Source of the DNA: Gemmatimonadota bacterium | GTDB taxonomy: Bacteria; Gemmatimonadota; Gemmatimonadetes; Palauibacterales; Palauibacteraceae | Length of the DNA stretch: 64,000 bases | Assembly (NCBI GenBank): GCA_022820995.1 | Contig: JAJEEM010000053.1 | Span: forward strand, 17,680 to 81,679 | Direction of reading: 5' to 3' | Shown: positions 1 to 8,610 of the stretch, piece after piece | Layout: the number at the start of each line of letters is the position of its first letter | How positions within the stretch are numbered: the first letter of the stretch is position 1 | Notes under the pieces: model-generated | Database searches by the model: none | What the model was told of the DNA's origin: nothing | What the model saw: the letters and a program-made list of their open reading frames with translations, nothing else | Position numbers and translations under genes: made by a program

Positions 1-627
1 GTCTGCCGACTGCGGATCGCTCGCGCGGCGGATCACGTGGGCCGCGGCGCGGGCCAGCTTCGGACGCTCGGTGGCCGCCGCCATGGCTCGCAGGCGCGAC
101 GGCGAGAGTTGCTTGAAATCCATGCGTAACTCGTCGATCCACGCCGGCGTGTCGCCGCCCGGCTGCAGGTGGGCCAGGTCGAGGAAGGCCTTTTCGGGGC
201 AGGCGACGAACGCGCTCTGCCCGTCGACGAGGCCCACGAGCCGATAGCCGGTTCGCAGGGACGGCTTGACGTAACGGAAGGAGAACCGCCCCAGCGGCGT
301 CTCTCTAACGTGAGGACGCGCGGGGCCGCAACTGGTGACCTCCGGGACGTATTCCGGGATCGCGTTCGCGAAGGCGAGCGCCGACAGCCCGCTCACGTAC
401 GACCCGGCCGAGAGCCGGTTGGCGACGAGGAACGGATGCGGAACCACCTTCCGGTACGGCGGTGCCAGCGCGAACAGCCCACGCCGGAGCCGCTGCAGCT
501 TGCCGGAGGCGCACCAGCGGCTGAGCTGTGCCTCCAGACCCGGCTCCGAGCCCCGGCCGCTGCGGAGGAAGCCGGTCTCGAACACCGGCTCGTCCGCGAC
601 GATCTCAAGCAACTCCATGAATTTCAT
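1..627 (-). CDS. AbiEi-like antitoxin / transcriptional regulator (partial, 3' end outside window)
   Basis: 209 codons run from an ATG at 627 off the left edge without a stop. The N-terminus looks like a winged helix, with the LxRLRRGLFAL segment near residues 44-54. It is followed by the HPFLVANRL block (64-72), the ETPLGRFSFR block (109-118) and PEKAFLDL (144-151). These blocks in this order are typical of AbiEi-type (type IV toxin-antitoxin) antitoxins, which are DNA-binding autorepressors. The cognate nucleotidyltransferase toxin AbiEii usually lies directly downstream, which here is outside the window, so whether the system is complete cannot be judged. A second in-frame ATG lies at 618; no strong ribosome-binding site is visible for either. 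Confidence 0.75.
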   Translation of the reverse strand, partial: MKFMELLEIVADEPVFETGFLRSGRGSEPGLEAQLSRWCASGKLQRLRRGLFALAPPYRKVVPHPFLVANRLSAGSYVSGLSALAFANAIPEYVPEVTSCGPARPHVRETPLGRFSFRYVKPSLRTGYRLVGLVDGQSAFVACPEKAFLDLAHLQPGGDTPAWIDELRMDFKQLSPSRLRAMAAATERPKLARAAAHVIRRASDPQSAD

Positions 628-712
628 GCAGCAAACATGCCGTAACCGGCAAGTACGCGCAATGAATCGGCTTGTCCGCAAACCCGTATCGCAGCGGAAA
701 GACGCCGAATCC

Positions 713-2221
713 CTACCGGGGAAGCGGACGGGTCAGCTTCACGAAGAGCAGGTTCCGGACACGGCCCCCGCCGACCCGCATCTCCGTGACGGCGCCGTCC
801 GGCGCGCGCTCGAAGCGGATCTCGCGCATGAACCAGCGGTCCGTGGCGAATTCGTCGGCGGCCCGGGGCTCGAGGGCGATGTCGCCGTGGCGTATGTGGC
901 GCGCGACGAGTCCGTCGTCCGCCACGTCGAGGTGATACAGCGCATCGACTTCCGGGCTGTAGTAGCTGCCGGCGTATCCCGCCAGCGTCGCCGCATCGGG
1001 CTTCGGAGGCGCCTCCGAAGCGGCGGCCGGGGACGGGTCCTCCTCTTCCTCCTCCGGCGCGCCCTCGGGGAAGACGCCGGCGAGAACGATCTCGGCCACC
1101 TGCCGCGCGCGCCCGCCCGGGTTCCCGTTGGCCACATTGGTGAGGACGGCGACCCCGACGTTCGCCTCGGGATACCAGATCGCCTGCGTCCGGAACCCCG
1201 CGTCGGCGCCCCCGTGCCCGACCGTGCGCAGCCCCCTGTGGTCGCCGATGCTCAGGCCGTGCGCGTACGGGATCGTATCGCCGCTGTTCAGGACGCCGCG
1301 CGTCGCCATCATCTCCATCACCTGCGGACCTCCGACCGTTTCGTGTCGGAAGTTGTCGAGCCAGCGCGCGAGGTCGTCCGCCGTCGTGAACAGGCTCGTC
1401 GCCCCCGCGTTCGCATAGCTGAGCACGGCCTTGGTGAACTCCGGCTGCGGCCCCGCCCCGCTTCCGTCGCCGCTCCCATCGTCGTCCGCGGAAACCGGCC
1501 GGTAGGAATAGGCGCGGTCGGGGACGATGTGTTCGTGGTCGTCGTGGAAGTGCGTTCGATCCATTCCGAGCGGCCGGAAGATCCTTGCGGCCGTAAACTC
1601 CGGGAATGGCAGGCCGCCGACCGCCGCCGCCGTCTCCGCGAGGAGCGTGTAGCCCATGTTGGAGTAGAGGTACTCCGATCCGGGCACGAAGTTGAGTTCC
1701 CGCTGGCGCGACATGAGGCCGAGGATCTGTTCGGTGGTGATCACGTCGTCCAGGCGCCAGCCGGAGATCCCGAGAAGCTGCCACTGGTCCCGGATCCCGC
1801 TCGTGTGGTGGATCATCTGGCGGACGGTGACCGGATGTTCGAACCCGGGGACGAACCCGAGGTGCGCCTGCACGGGGTCGTCCAGTGAGAGCGCCCCCTC
1901 GGCCGCAAGCATGGTGACGGCCATGGCCGTGAACTGTTTCGACACGGAGGCGACATGGAAGACCGTGTGCGGCGTCACGGAGACGCCGTGCTCGATCTGG
2001 GCGTAGCCGTAGCCGCGGGAGTGAATGATCTCGCCGTCCCGGATGACCGACACGGCGGCGCCCGGCGAGCCCGGGCGGTCCAGGTCGGCGAACACGGCGT
2101 CGATCCCGCGCGCGAGGTCGGAAGACGGGGCCGGGCCTCCGGCGCCTCCGCACCCGGCGAGCAGGGCAACGGCGACGGTTAGCAGTCCGTGGCAAAACCC
2201 CTGCTGCTGTCGATCGATCAC
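713..2221 (-). CDS. serine hydrolase, class C beta-lactamase / penicillin-binding-like lipoprotein
   Basis: 502 residues. A lipoprotein signal peptide ends in LLAGC (Cys24), so the enzyme is predicted to be membrane-anchored outside the cytoplasm. The nucleophile motif SVSK is at residues 92-95, a YSN motif (Tyr-x-Asn type) follows in the middle, and an HGGADAG motif sits near 345, the standard class C / DD-peptidase serial order. An acidic Glu/Pro-rich insert precedes a C-terminal accessory domain of about 100 residues. Proteins like this are usually esterases or D-aminopeptidases; substrate cannot be read from sequence. GTG start at 2221 overlaps the ridA-like stop in a GTGA tetranucleotide, so it is the last gene of a coupled three-gene operon. 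Confidence 0.88.
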   Translation of the reverse strand: MIDRQQQGFCHGLLTVAVALLAGCGGAGGPAPSSDLARGIDAVFADLDRPGSPGAAVSVIRDGEIIHSRGYGYAQIEHGVSVTPHTVFHVASVSKQFTAMAVTMLAAEGALSLDDPVQAHLGFVPGFEHPVTVRQMIHHTSGIRDQWQLLGISGWRLDDVITTEQILGLMSRQRELNFVPGSEYLYSNMGYTLLAETAAAVGGLPFPEFTAARIFRPLGMDRTHFHDDHEHIVPDRAYSYRPVSADDDGSGDGSGAGPQPEFTKAVLSYANAGATSLFTTADDLARWLDNFRHETVGGPQVMEMMATRGVLNSGDTIPYAHGLSIGDHRGLRTVGHGGADAGFRTQAIWYPEANVGVAVLTNVANGNPGGRARQVAEIVLAGVFPEGAPEEEEEDPSPAAASEAPPKPDAATLAGYAGSYYSPEVDALYHLDVADDGLVARHIRHGDIALEPRAADEFATDRWFMREIRFERAPDGAVTEMRVGGGRVRNLLFVKLTRPLPR

Positions 2222-2787
2222 GGATCGTGGAGTTCGACGAGCATCTCGATCTCGACGGACTGGTCCCGCGGGAGCGACGCCATGCCGACGGCCGCGCGGG
2301 CGTGCTTCGAGATCGCGGGGCCGAACACCTGTTCCATGAGGTCGGAGCAGCCGTTGATGACCTGCGAGTGCTGCGTGAAGTCCGGAGGCGTGTTCACCAT
2401 CCCGAACACGCGCACGATCCGCTTCACCCGGGAGAGGTCGCCGATCTCGCGGGCGAGCGATGCGAGGAGGCAGACGCCGACCCAGCGGGCGATCTCGTAA
2501 CCCTCCTCGACGGTGTGGTCGAGGCCGACCTTACCGGTGTTGCTCTCGTCGAGGCCGCCGCACGGGCCGTGCCCGGCGAGGAAGACGAGATTCCCGGTCG
2601 TCACCGCCTTCACGAAGTTGGCCGTCGGCGCATCCGGAGTCGGGAGTTCGATGCCCAGTTCGGCGAGACGATCTTCCGGCGTCTGGGCAGCGGCCCCCGC
2701 GGCCAGGGACAGGAGGACGAAGAATCCCGCGAGCGCGCCGGCGGCGGTGCGCGGCGCGCGCCCATACGGCGGGGAGGGCGAGATCAT
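2218..2787 (-). CDS. exported RidA (YjgF/YER057c/UK114) family protein
   Basis: 189 residues: an N-terminal signal peptide (Ala/Leu-rich segment ending GAAAQ near residue 33) followed by a RidA fold with the FLAGHGP segment and a C-terminal VEIEMLVEL strand. RidA proteins normally deaminate reactive enamine/imine intermediates in the cytosol. A signal peptide on a RidA protein is less usual and points to a periplasmic variant of unknown substrate. The catalytic Arg expected near the C-terminus is not obvious, so enamine deaminase activity is uncertain. The ATG at 2787 overlaps the upstream [2Fe-2S] gene stop (ATGA), and the gene ends in GTGA shared with the serine hydrolase start. Confidence 0.85.
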   Translation of the reverse strand: MISPSPPYGRAPRTAAGALAGFFVLLSLAAGAAAQTPEDRLAELGIELPTPDAPTANFVKAVTTGNLVFLAGHGPCGGLDESNTGKVGLDHTVEEGYEIARWVGVCLLASLAREIGDLSRVKRIVRVFGMVNTPPDFTQHSQVINGCSDLMEQVFGPAISKHARAAVGMASLPRDQSVEIEMLVELHDP

Positions 2788-3308
2788 GCCGTCCCCCCCG
2801 GATCGCGCCGCCGGGAGACGATCTCCTCGGGGGTCTCGCCCGTGCGGATCGCTTCGGCCGCGATGTCCACGGCCTCGAAGATCTTCGTATAGCCGGTGCA
2901 GCGGCAGAGATTGCCGGAGAGCGCCCGCGCGACGTCCTCGCGGGCGGGGTCCGGATCGCGGGTCAGCAGTCCATGGGCCGAGCAGAGAATGCCCGGTGTG
3001 CAGAAGCCGCATTGCGCCCCTCCCGTGAGATCGAAGGCGTCCTGGAGCGGGTGGGGGCCGGACGCGTCCGCGAGACCTTCGACGGTCGTGATCTCGTGAC
3101 CCGTCGCCTCGTGCACCGGCATGATGCAGGAGAGCACGGCCTCGCCGTCGCGGAGCACCGTGCACGCCCCGCAGTCCCCCTTGTCGCACCCCTGCTTCGA
3201 TCCCGTGAGGCCGAGCCCGTAGCGGAGGGCCTCGAGGAGGGTGTAGTGGGACGGCACTCCGACCCGGCGCCGGTCTCCGTTCACCCGCAGTTCAACCACG
3301 CTGTGCAT
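2784..3308 (-). CDS. (2Fe-2S)-binding subunit, xanthine dehydrogenase small-subunit family (orphan)
   Basis: 174 residues, the usual length for CoxS/XdhC-type small subunits. The plant-type ferredoxin cluster CDKGDCGAC..C lies in the N-terminal half and the second [2Fe-2S] set CGFCTPG and CRCTGY in the helical C-terminal half. Such subunits pass electrons from a molybdopterin subunit to FAD or a cytochrome. No molybdopterin or FAD subunit is adjacent; instead it is translationally coupled (ATGA) to an exported RidA protein and a serine hydrolase. It has no Tat signal, unlike the paralogue at 20834-21466. It may serve the distant catalytic subunit at 21480-23876 or a partner elsewhere in the genome. 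Confidence 0.9.
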   Translation of the reverse strand: MHSVVELRVNGDRRRVGVPSHYTLLEALRYGLGLTGSKQGCDKGDCGACTVLRDGEAVLSCIMPVHEATGHEITTVEGLADASGPHPLQDAFDLTGGAQCGFCTPGILCSAHGLLTRDPDPAREDVARALSGNLCRCTGYTKIFEAVDIAAEAIRTGETPEEIVSRRRDPGGTA

Positions 3309-3467
3309 GAGAATCAAGTTGCCCGGGGGCCATCCGGGCGGCAACCGGAATGGGGTGGCGGGCACGGTCCGGGTGCGCGCCGGGTGCGCATCGTGTGACG
3401 AAAGCCCCATGTTCAACCGTCTGGAGAGAGTCCGCCCGTGGATGACGGTCAGATGAGGGAACACACG

Positions 3468-5141
3468 ATGCATCGCCTGGTTCGACGAACACTGCTTTCG
3501 CTCGTGCTCTCCGCCTCGGGAGTGTGCGCGCTCGCCCCCGAAGCCGCGTGGGCCCAGGAGATCCCGGTGGACCGCTGGCTGGTCACCAGCGCGGAACACA
3601 CGGCGGGTGACCATCCGCTCCCCGTCGCGGGGCCGGACCGATTCCCGGACCGGAACCTCGAAACCGCTGCGGGTACGTGGACGCTCTTTCGCCGCGACGG
3701 TGAGGCGCCGCTGGATTTTTCGGATGTCTCGGAAGCCGGGCGGGCGACGCTCGCTCACGCATATCTGAAGTCGTCCGCGGACGCGAGCGTGCGGCTCGAA
3801 CTGGGTGTCGAGCCCTGCGCGCGGCTCGAAGCGTGGGTGAACGCGCAGCAGATCGCGGACGCCGGAACCGCGCGCGAAGTGCGGCTGGCGGCGGGTTGGA
3901 ACACGCTCCTCGTCGTGCTCGACGGCGAACCCGGGTGTGAGCGCTCGCTCTCCGCGCGGCTCTCTCCGGACACGGGTCCAAACGTGCGGGCGGAACGCGA
4001 CGACGGCTCGGGCGACCGGCTGACCGTGCAGGCCTCCCGCCCACCCGGCGTGCGGCCGACCTGGCCCGAGGGTGTCGTGACGGTCTCGGTCCCCCGCATC
4101 ACGGGGCTCGCCTGGCGCCCGGACGACGATGATCTCCAGGCCGCCATCGGCTATGACCTCGCGAGCTGGGGTCGCGAGTTCAGGGCCGGCATGGACGGCG
4201 CCGGCGCCCCGGGGATCCAGCGCCCCGAAGTCGGATTCCGAAACCCCCTCGACCTCCCCCGCCGTGGCGGCGGCGCCCCGGGCGCTCCGGGCGGCTCGGG
4301 CGCTCCGGGCGAAGCGGGCGAGGGCGATGATGAGACCGGGCCCACGGATCCGGATGGACAGCGGGCGCAGATGGTCGCGTTCCTGCTGCGCCGGTCGGAA
4401 GCCCGTGCCCCGGCGCCGAGAGAGGGCTCCGCAGAGTTGCGTCTCGCGGGCGAGTCCTTCGTCGCCGCCTCCGGTGAACTCAAACCCGGCGTACCCGTCC
4501 CCTTTGACGGCGTTCTCCCTTTCCGGAAGCTCCGCGAGGCCGCGCTGCGCGACGACGGCATGAAGGCCGAGTTCCGCTGGGAGGACGGAGACGGCGAGGG
4601 CGAGGGGCGCATGCCGGCGGCGCCTGTATTGAGAGCGCTCCACGGCGCGATCGATCTGGCGCTCGATGCCGGCGCGGACGGCGTGTGGCGCGGCACGTTA
4701 CGGGTTCCGGACGCCCTGGCCGGCTTCACGGTTCGAGGCGCCGGGGGATCGTGGACCGTCGACGGATCCGCGGCGGACGACGGCGTCCTGTGCAACCCGT
4801 GCGAGCGCGGCCGGCGGCTGGAAATCGAGTTCCGCGGGACCGCCGGCGCCGATGCGGAACCGCCGCGCGCGCGCATCGCGGATCCCGGTTTCCCGGATCT
4901 GTCCGCAGCCGGTGCGCCGTCGGCGATCGAGTTGCTGAGGGCGCTGGAAGGGGATAACCGCCGCTACCGCGCCCTCATTGGGAGGCCGTCGTCGGATCCT
5001 CCCCCTTGGTCGGCTCGGGCGACTCCGCAGCCGCGGACTCCGTCGGCGCGGGCTCGGTCGTGGGCGGGGCGATCACGGGCTCCGAGGACGGCTTCGGGCC
5101 GAACGTCGGACGCGAGGAATCCGTGGACCAGGGATCGATGA
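3468..5141 (+). CDS. exported protein of unknown function
   Basis: About 557 residues from an ATG preceded by GAGGGA at good spacing; GTG 3438 and ATG 3453 are weaker in-frame alternatives. A Sec signal peptide ends at AWA before QEIPVD. The following 160 residues resemble a carbohydrate-binding or jelly-roll wrapper domain (short beta-strands, one Cys pair). A Gly/Ala/Pro-rich linker (about residues 260-300) leads to an acidic middle region and a second beta-rich segment with a CNPC pair. I recognise no catalytic motif. The last 55 codons overlap the convergent tat gene by 167 bp and become Arg/Ser/Pro-rich, so the true C-terminus may be earlier in relatives or a frameshift may be present. 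Confidence 0.7.
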   Translation: MHRLVRRTLLSLVLSASGVCALAPEAAWAQEIPVDRWLVTSAEHTAGDHPLPVAGPDRFPDRNLETAAGTWTLFRRDGEAPLDFSDVSEAGRATLAHAYLKSSADASVRLELGVEPCARLEAWVNAQQIADAGTAREVRLAAGWNTLLVVLDGEPGCERSLSARLSPDTGPNVRAERDDGSGDRLTVQASRPPGVRPTWPEGVVTVSVPRITGLAWRPDDDDLQAAIGYDLASWGREFRAGMDGAGAPGIQRPEVGFRNPLDLPRRGGGAPGAPGGSGAPGEAGEGDDETGPTDPDGQRAQMVAFLLRRSEARAPAPREGSAELRLAGESFVAASGELKPGVPVPFDGVLPFRKLREAALRDDGMKAEFRWEDGDGEGEGRMPAAPVLRALHGAIDLALDAGADGVWRGTLRVPDALAGFTVRGAGGSWTVDGSAADDGVLCNPCERGRRLEIEFRGTAGADAEPPRARIADPGFPDLSAAGAPSAIELLRALEGDNRRYRALIGRPSSDPPPWSARATPQPRTPSARARSWAGRSRAPRTASGRTSDARNPWTRDR

Positions 5142-5541
5142 ACTCCTGAGCCGGATCCACTTCATCGCGCGGCGTGGGCGGCGCCTGTTCCTCCACGACC
5201 GGCCCCGGCGTCGCTTCGGAGGCGCCCTCTTCGTCCTCCGTCTCGTCCGCGGAGGCGGCGGACGCCCCGGCCGCCGCCGCGGTGCCGGCGGCCGCCGTTC
5301 CGGCGATCGTCGCATTGTTTGCGGTCGCCGGTTTCGGGGGCGTCGGCGGCGACCTCCACTGCGTCTCCCGCCCGGCGGCCTCGAGTTCGCGCTGAATCTC
5401 GTTCATCCCCTTCCGGAACTCGCGGATCCCCTTGCCGATGGTGCGGGTGATCTCCGGCAGGCGGCGGGGCCCGAACACGATGAGCACGAGCATCGCGATG
5501 AGGAGGATCTCGCCGAGTCCGAACCCGGTGGTGATATTCAT
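4975..5541 (-). CDS. tatA: twin-arginine translocase subunit, TatA/TatB family
   Basis: 188 residues. One N-terminal membrane helix is followed by the FGPRRLPE hinge (residues 23-30) and an amphipathic helix rich in Gly-Lys/Arg, the TatA/TatB signature. The remaining 120 residues are a low-complexity Ala/Pro/Glu/Thr tail; this length is more like TatB than TatA, so the symbol is provisional. The product forms the membrane pore or receptor for folded Tat substrates, of which this window encodes at least two candidates (20834 and 28127). No tatC is present here. It ends convergently inside the exported-protein gene on the other strand. Confidence 0.9.
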   Translation of the reverse strand: MNITTGFGLGEILLIAMLVLIVFGPRRLPEITRTIGKGIREFRKGMNEIQRELEAAGRETQWRSPPTPPKPATANNATIAGTAAAGTAAAAGASAASADETEDEEGASEATPGPVVEEQAPPTPRDEVDPAQEFIDPWSTDSSRPTFGPKPSSEPVIAPPTTEPAPTESAAAESPEPTKGEDPTTASQ

Positions 5542-5574
5542 GACGGTGCGATCAGCCGGGCGGGCGCGCGGAAC

Positions 5575-6123
5575 TCAGGGCGTCAGCGCCCGCAGCACGT
5601 CCTCGCCGTAGAACATGCCGATATATCTGGCCTGCACGGGCGTGACCCTGCGGACGGCCCAGATCAGTTCGACGTGGTTGGGTTCGCGAGGCTCCGCCGG
5701 GAGCGAGAAGCCGCACTCGCCCAGCAGACGGTCCGCCTTCTTCAGGTTGCACTTGCTGCAGGCCGTGACCACGTTCGACCATCCGTTGTCTCCGCCACGC
5801 GAAATCGGAATCACGTGATCGCGGGTCAGCGACTCGCGATACCCCAGTTCCCGCCGGTGACGGCCGCAGTACTGACAGCAATAGGCGTCGCGCGCGAACA
5901 GGAAGGTGTTCGTGACCTGGCGGCGGAAGCGGCGGGGGATCTGGATGAACCGGACGAGGCGGATGACGACGGGCGTGTCCATCTGCACGCGCTCGGATCG
6001 GATGGGACGTTCCGAATCCACCTCCAGCGCGTCGGCCTTCCGGTCGATGAGCAGGCGAACGGCGCGCCGGACCGGAATGATCGTCAACGGCTCGTATGAA
6101 GCGTTCAGGGCCAGACAGCCCAT
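5575..6123 (-). CDS. HNH endonuclease family protein
   Basis: 182 residues from ATG 6123. An N-terminal segment with LNASYEPL is typical of the bacterial HNH family found beside housekeeping genes. A zinc knuckle (CQYCGR and later ACSKCN) brackets the HNH core RDHVIPISRGG, then N in WSNVV. These residues form the beta-beta-alpha metal finger of HNH nucleases. The DNA target and biological role are unknown for the family. The start codon lies in a CATG palindrome that also supplies the ATG of the divergent priA frame. An in-frame ATG at 6159 would extend the protein by 12 residues, but a G-rich ribosome-binding stretch precedes 6123. Confidence 0.88.
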   Translation of the reverse strand: MGCLALNASYEPLTIIPVRRAVRLLIDRKADALEVDSERPIRSERVQMDTPVVIRLVRFIQIPRRFRRQVTNTFLFARDAYCCQYCGRHRRELGYRESLTRDHVIPISRGGDNGWSNVVTACSKCNLKKADRLLGECGFSLPAEPREPNHVELIWAVRRVTPVQARYIGMFYGEDVLRALTP

Positions 6124-8506
6124 GAGCGACCCCCCATTGGATTCGGTGGCGGAAAACAAGCAATCCGGCTGCGACGTGTCAAGCGAAGGCCCCCCGGGGG
6201 AGGCGGCGCGGGAGGCAGGCTCCGCCGGCGTGTGCGAGGTGGCGGTCGCGCGGACGTTCCTCGGGACGCTCGCCTACTCGATCCCCGCATCGCTCGTCGG
6301 CGCCGTGGCGCCGGGCGTCCGGGTTCGCGTGCCGCTCGGCGGCGGGACGGCGGTCGGGGTCGTGGACCGCCTCGGGCTGCGGACGGACCGGGGACGGAAA
6401 CCCCGACTGCGGGAGTTGCGGGGCGTCCTCGACGAAGCGCCGCTGATCGACGCGCCTCTCCTCGGTCTCTGCCGCTGGATCTCGGACTACTACGTGGCGC
6501 CTCTCGGCGTTGTGCTGAGGGCGGCCCTCCCTCCGGGCGCGCTCGGGTCCCGGGCCGCCCGCGGAGGGAACCCGGGGCGACCGCGAACCGAGCGCGTGCT
6601 CCGGCTTGCGCGCGAACTGCGGACGCTGAGCGAACGGGACCGTGCCTTCGGGCGGGCGAAGCGGCAGCGCGAGTTGTACGAGACGCTCGAATCGGTCGGC
6701 GGGCAGGCGGCCGTCGCGCACCTGGTGAAGCAGCTCGGCTTCGGCCGCGGCGTGCTCGACGGGCTCGTGGAGCGGCGCCTCGCGGAAATCGTGGAGCGCG
6801 AGGTGGAGCGGGATCCGTTCGCCGGCCCGGCGGAACCGGAGGCGCGGTTCACGCTGACCCCGGACCAGGTCCGGGTCGTGGGCGACCTCGAGCGCCTCGA
6901 CGCGCCGGGACGCGTCGCGCTCCTGCGCGGCGTGACGGGCTCCGGCAAGACGGCCGTGTACCTCGAAGTGCTGGAGCGTCAACTCGCATCGGGCCGCTCC
7001 GGCATCTTCCTCGTGCCGGAGATCGCTCTCACGCCCCAGACCGTGCAGCGCTTCCGCGCCCGCTTCGGCGACGAGGTCACCGTGTTGCACTCCGGGCTCT
7101 CGGACGGGGAACGTTTCGACGCCTGGCGCAGCCTGCGCGCGGGGAGGAAGCGGATCGCGATCGGTCCGCGCTCGGCGGTGTTCGCGCCGGTCCGGAACCT
7201 GGGCGCGATCATCGTCGACGAGGAGCATGAAAGCAGCTACAAGCAGTCCGATGTACCGCGCTACCACGCCCGCTCCGTTGCGATCATGCGCGCGCGGCTG
7301 GAGGGGGGCCTGTGCGTGCTCGGCTCCGCGACGCCTGCCCTCGAGAGCTGGGAGAATGCGCGCACCGGACGCTACCACCTGCTCGAACTCGAGAAGCGGG
7401 TGACGGGCCACGGGCTCCCCTCGGTGGAACTCGTCGATCTGCGGGCCGACGCCGGCGAGGACCCGGGCCAGGACGCGGAGGAGCCCGCTCCGGGTGGCGG
7501 TCCGCGGGTCTTCTCCAGGCGGCTGCGGGAGGCGATCGCCGCGCGCCTGGAACGGGGCGAGCAGACGATCCTCTTTCTCAACCGCCGCGGATACGCCTCC
7601 TTCGCCGAGTGCGCGGCCTGCGGTCACGTGTGGAGCTGTGGCGCCTGCTCCGTGACCCTCACCTATCATCGCCGACGCAGGCAGCTCGTGTGTCATCACT
7701 GCGGCTCGACGAGCCCGCTCCCCTCCGGGTGCGGCGAGTGCGGCGGCCCCGCGCCGCGTTATGCGGGAGTCGGCACCGAACAGGTCGAACGCCGCGTGGG
7801 CGAGCTCTTTCCGGAGGCCGGCATCGCCCGCATGGACCTCGACACCACGGGCTCCAAGTGGGCGCACGTCGAGATCCTGGAGGCGTTCCGGAGACGGGAG
7901 GTCGACATCCTGCTCGGAACGCAGATGATCGCCAAGGGTCTCGACTTCCCGCAGGTCACGCTCGTGGGAGTGATCAACGCGGACGTCGGTCTGCACCTGC
8001 CGGACTTCCGGGCGAGCGAACGCACCTTCCAACTCCTGGAGCAGGTCGCCGGAAGGGCCGGGCGGGGCGAGGAACCGGGGGAGGTCCTGGTCCAGACGTC
8101 GCGCCCGGGGCACTATGCGCTCGCCGCGGCTGCGGAGCACGACTACGTCGGCTTCGCGGAGCGCGAACTCGGGGACCGGAAGGAGCCCGGCTATCCGCCG
8201 CACCGCCGGCTCGCGAACCTCGTCATCTCCGGGAAGACGGAGTCGCGGGTGATCGACGTCGCAGAGGAACTGTCCGAGTGGACGCGGCGGCTGATTCGCG
8301 ATCGACGGCTCGGCGGGATCGAGGTCATCGGTCCGGCCCCGTGCCCCATCGATCGACTCCGGGAACGGTGGAGGTGGCACTTCCTCATCAAGGCGGATCG
8401 CGCCGCGACGCTCGGTGGCGTCCTCCGCTTTCTCGGAGAGCAGCGGGGCCAGCCCGGCTCCGGCCTCCGGCTCGAGATCGACCGTGATCCCGAGGCACTC
8501 CTGTGA
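6122..8506 (+). CDS. priA: primosomal protein N' (replication-restart helicase PriA)
   Basis: Up to 794 residues. An N-terminal 3'-DNA-binding domain contains the conserved TFLGTLAYSIP strand. It is followed by a superfamily 2 helicase core: Walker A GSGKT near residue 273, Walker B DEEH near 366, and GRAGRG in the second RecA lobe. A zinc-binding insertion with paired cysteines (CAACGHVWSCGAC, then CHHC and CGECGG) begins near residue 497. PriA reloads the replisome at stalled forks. The ATG at 6122 overlaps the divergent HNH start; GTG at 6230 (758 residues) is the likelier start because homology begins just after it. It is monocistronic here. Confidence 0.93.
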   Translation: MSDPPLDSVAENKQSGCDVSSEGPPGEAAREAGSAGVCEVAVARTFLGTLAYSIPASLVGAVAPGVRVRVPLGGGTAVGVVDRLGLRTDRGRKPRLRELRGVLDEAPLIDAPLLGLCRWISDYYVAPLGVVLRAALPPGALGSRAARGGNPGRPRTERVLRLARELRTLSERDRAFGRAKRQRELYETLESVGGQAAVAHLVKQLGFGRGVLDGLVERRLAEIVEREVERDPFAGPAEPEARFTLTPDQVRVVGDLERLDAPGRVALLRGVTGSGKTAVYLEVLERQLASGRSGIFLVPEIALTPQTVQRFRARFGDEVTVLHSGLSDGERFDAWRSLRAGRKRIAIGPRSAVFAPVRNLGAIIVDEEHESSYKQSDVPRYHARSVAIMRARLEGGLCVLGSATPALESWENARTGRYHLLELEKRVTGHGLPSVELVDLRADAGEDPGQDAEEPAPGGGPRVFSRRLREAIAARLERGEQTILFLNRRGYASFAECAACGHVWSCGACSVTLTYHRRRRQLVCHHCGSTSPLPSGCGECGGPAPRYAGVGTEQVERRVGELFPEAGIARMDLDTTGSKWAHVEILEAFRRREVDILLGTQMIAKGLDFPQVTLVGVINADVGLHLPDFRASERTFQLLEQVAGRAGRGEEPGEVLVQTSRPGHYALAAAAEHDYVGFAERELGDRKEPGYPPHRRLANLVISGKTESRVIDVAEELSEWTRRLIRDRRLGGIEVIGPAPCPIDRLRERWRWHFLIKADRAATLGGVLRFLGEQRGQPGSGLRLEIDRDPEALL

Positions 8507-8610
8507 GCGGGCCGGCCAGCTCCGGGCTTTGCTTGTTGGGAGGACCACGCTTCGTCAGGTTGTGCCGCTGGTTCCGCCCGCCGTCGCGGGTGCAAAACGA
8601 GGGAGAGAGA

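Noticed and set aside
1830..1850. T-arm-like sequence GTTCGAACCC suggesting a tRNA
   Set aside because: It lies within the serine hydrolase coding sequence and no acceptor or anticodon stem can be built around it.
713..2221. Antibiotic-resistance beta-lactamase
   Set aside because: SxxK and YxN motifs are shared by many esterases and peptidases; the extra domain and lipoprotein signal do not favour true class C resistance enzymes.
3319..3346. Hairpin in the leader of the orphan [2Fe-2S] gene
   Set aside because: Pairing needs a bulge and is expected at this GC content; no T-tract or conserved element.
6179..8548. Open frame of 789 codons on the minus strand
   Set aside because: Antisense to priA; no homology seen.
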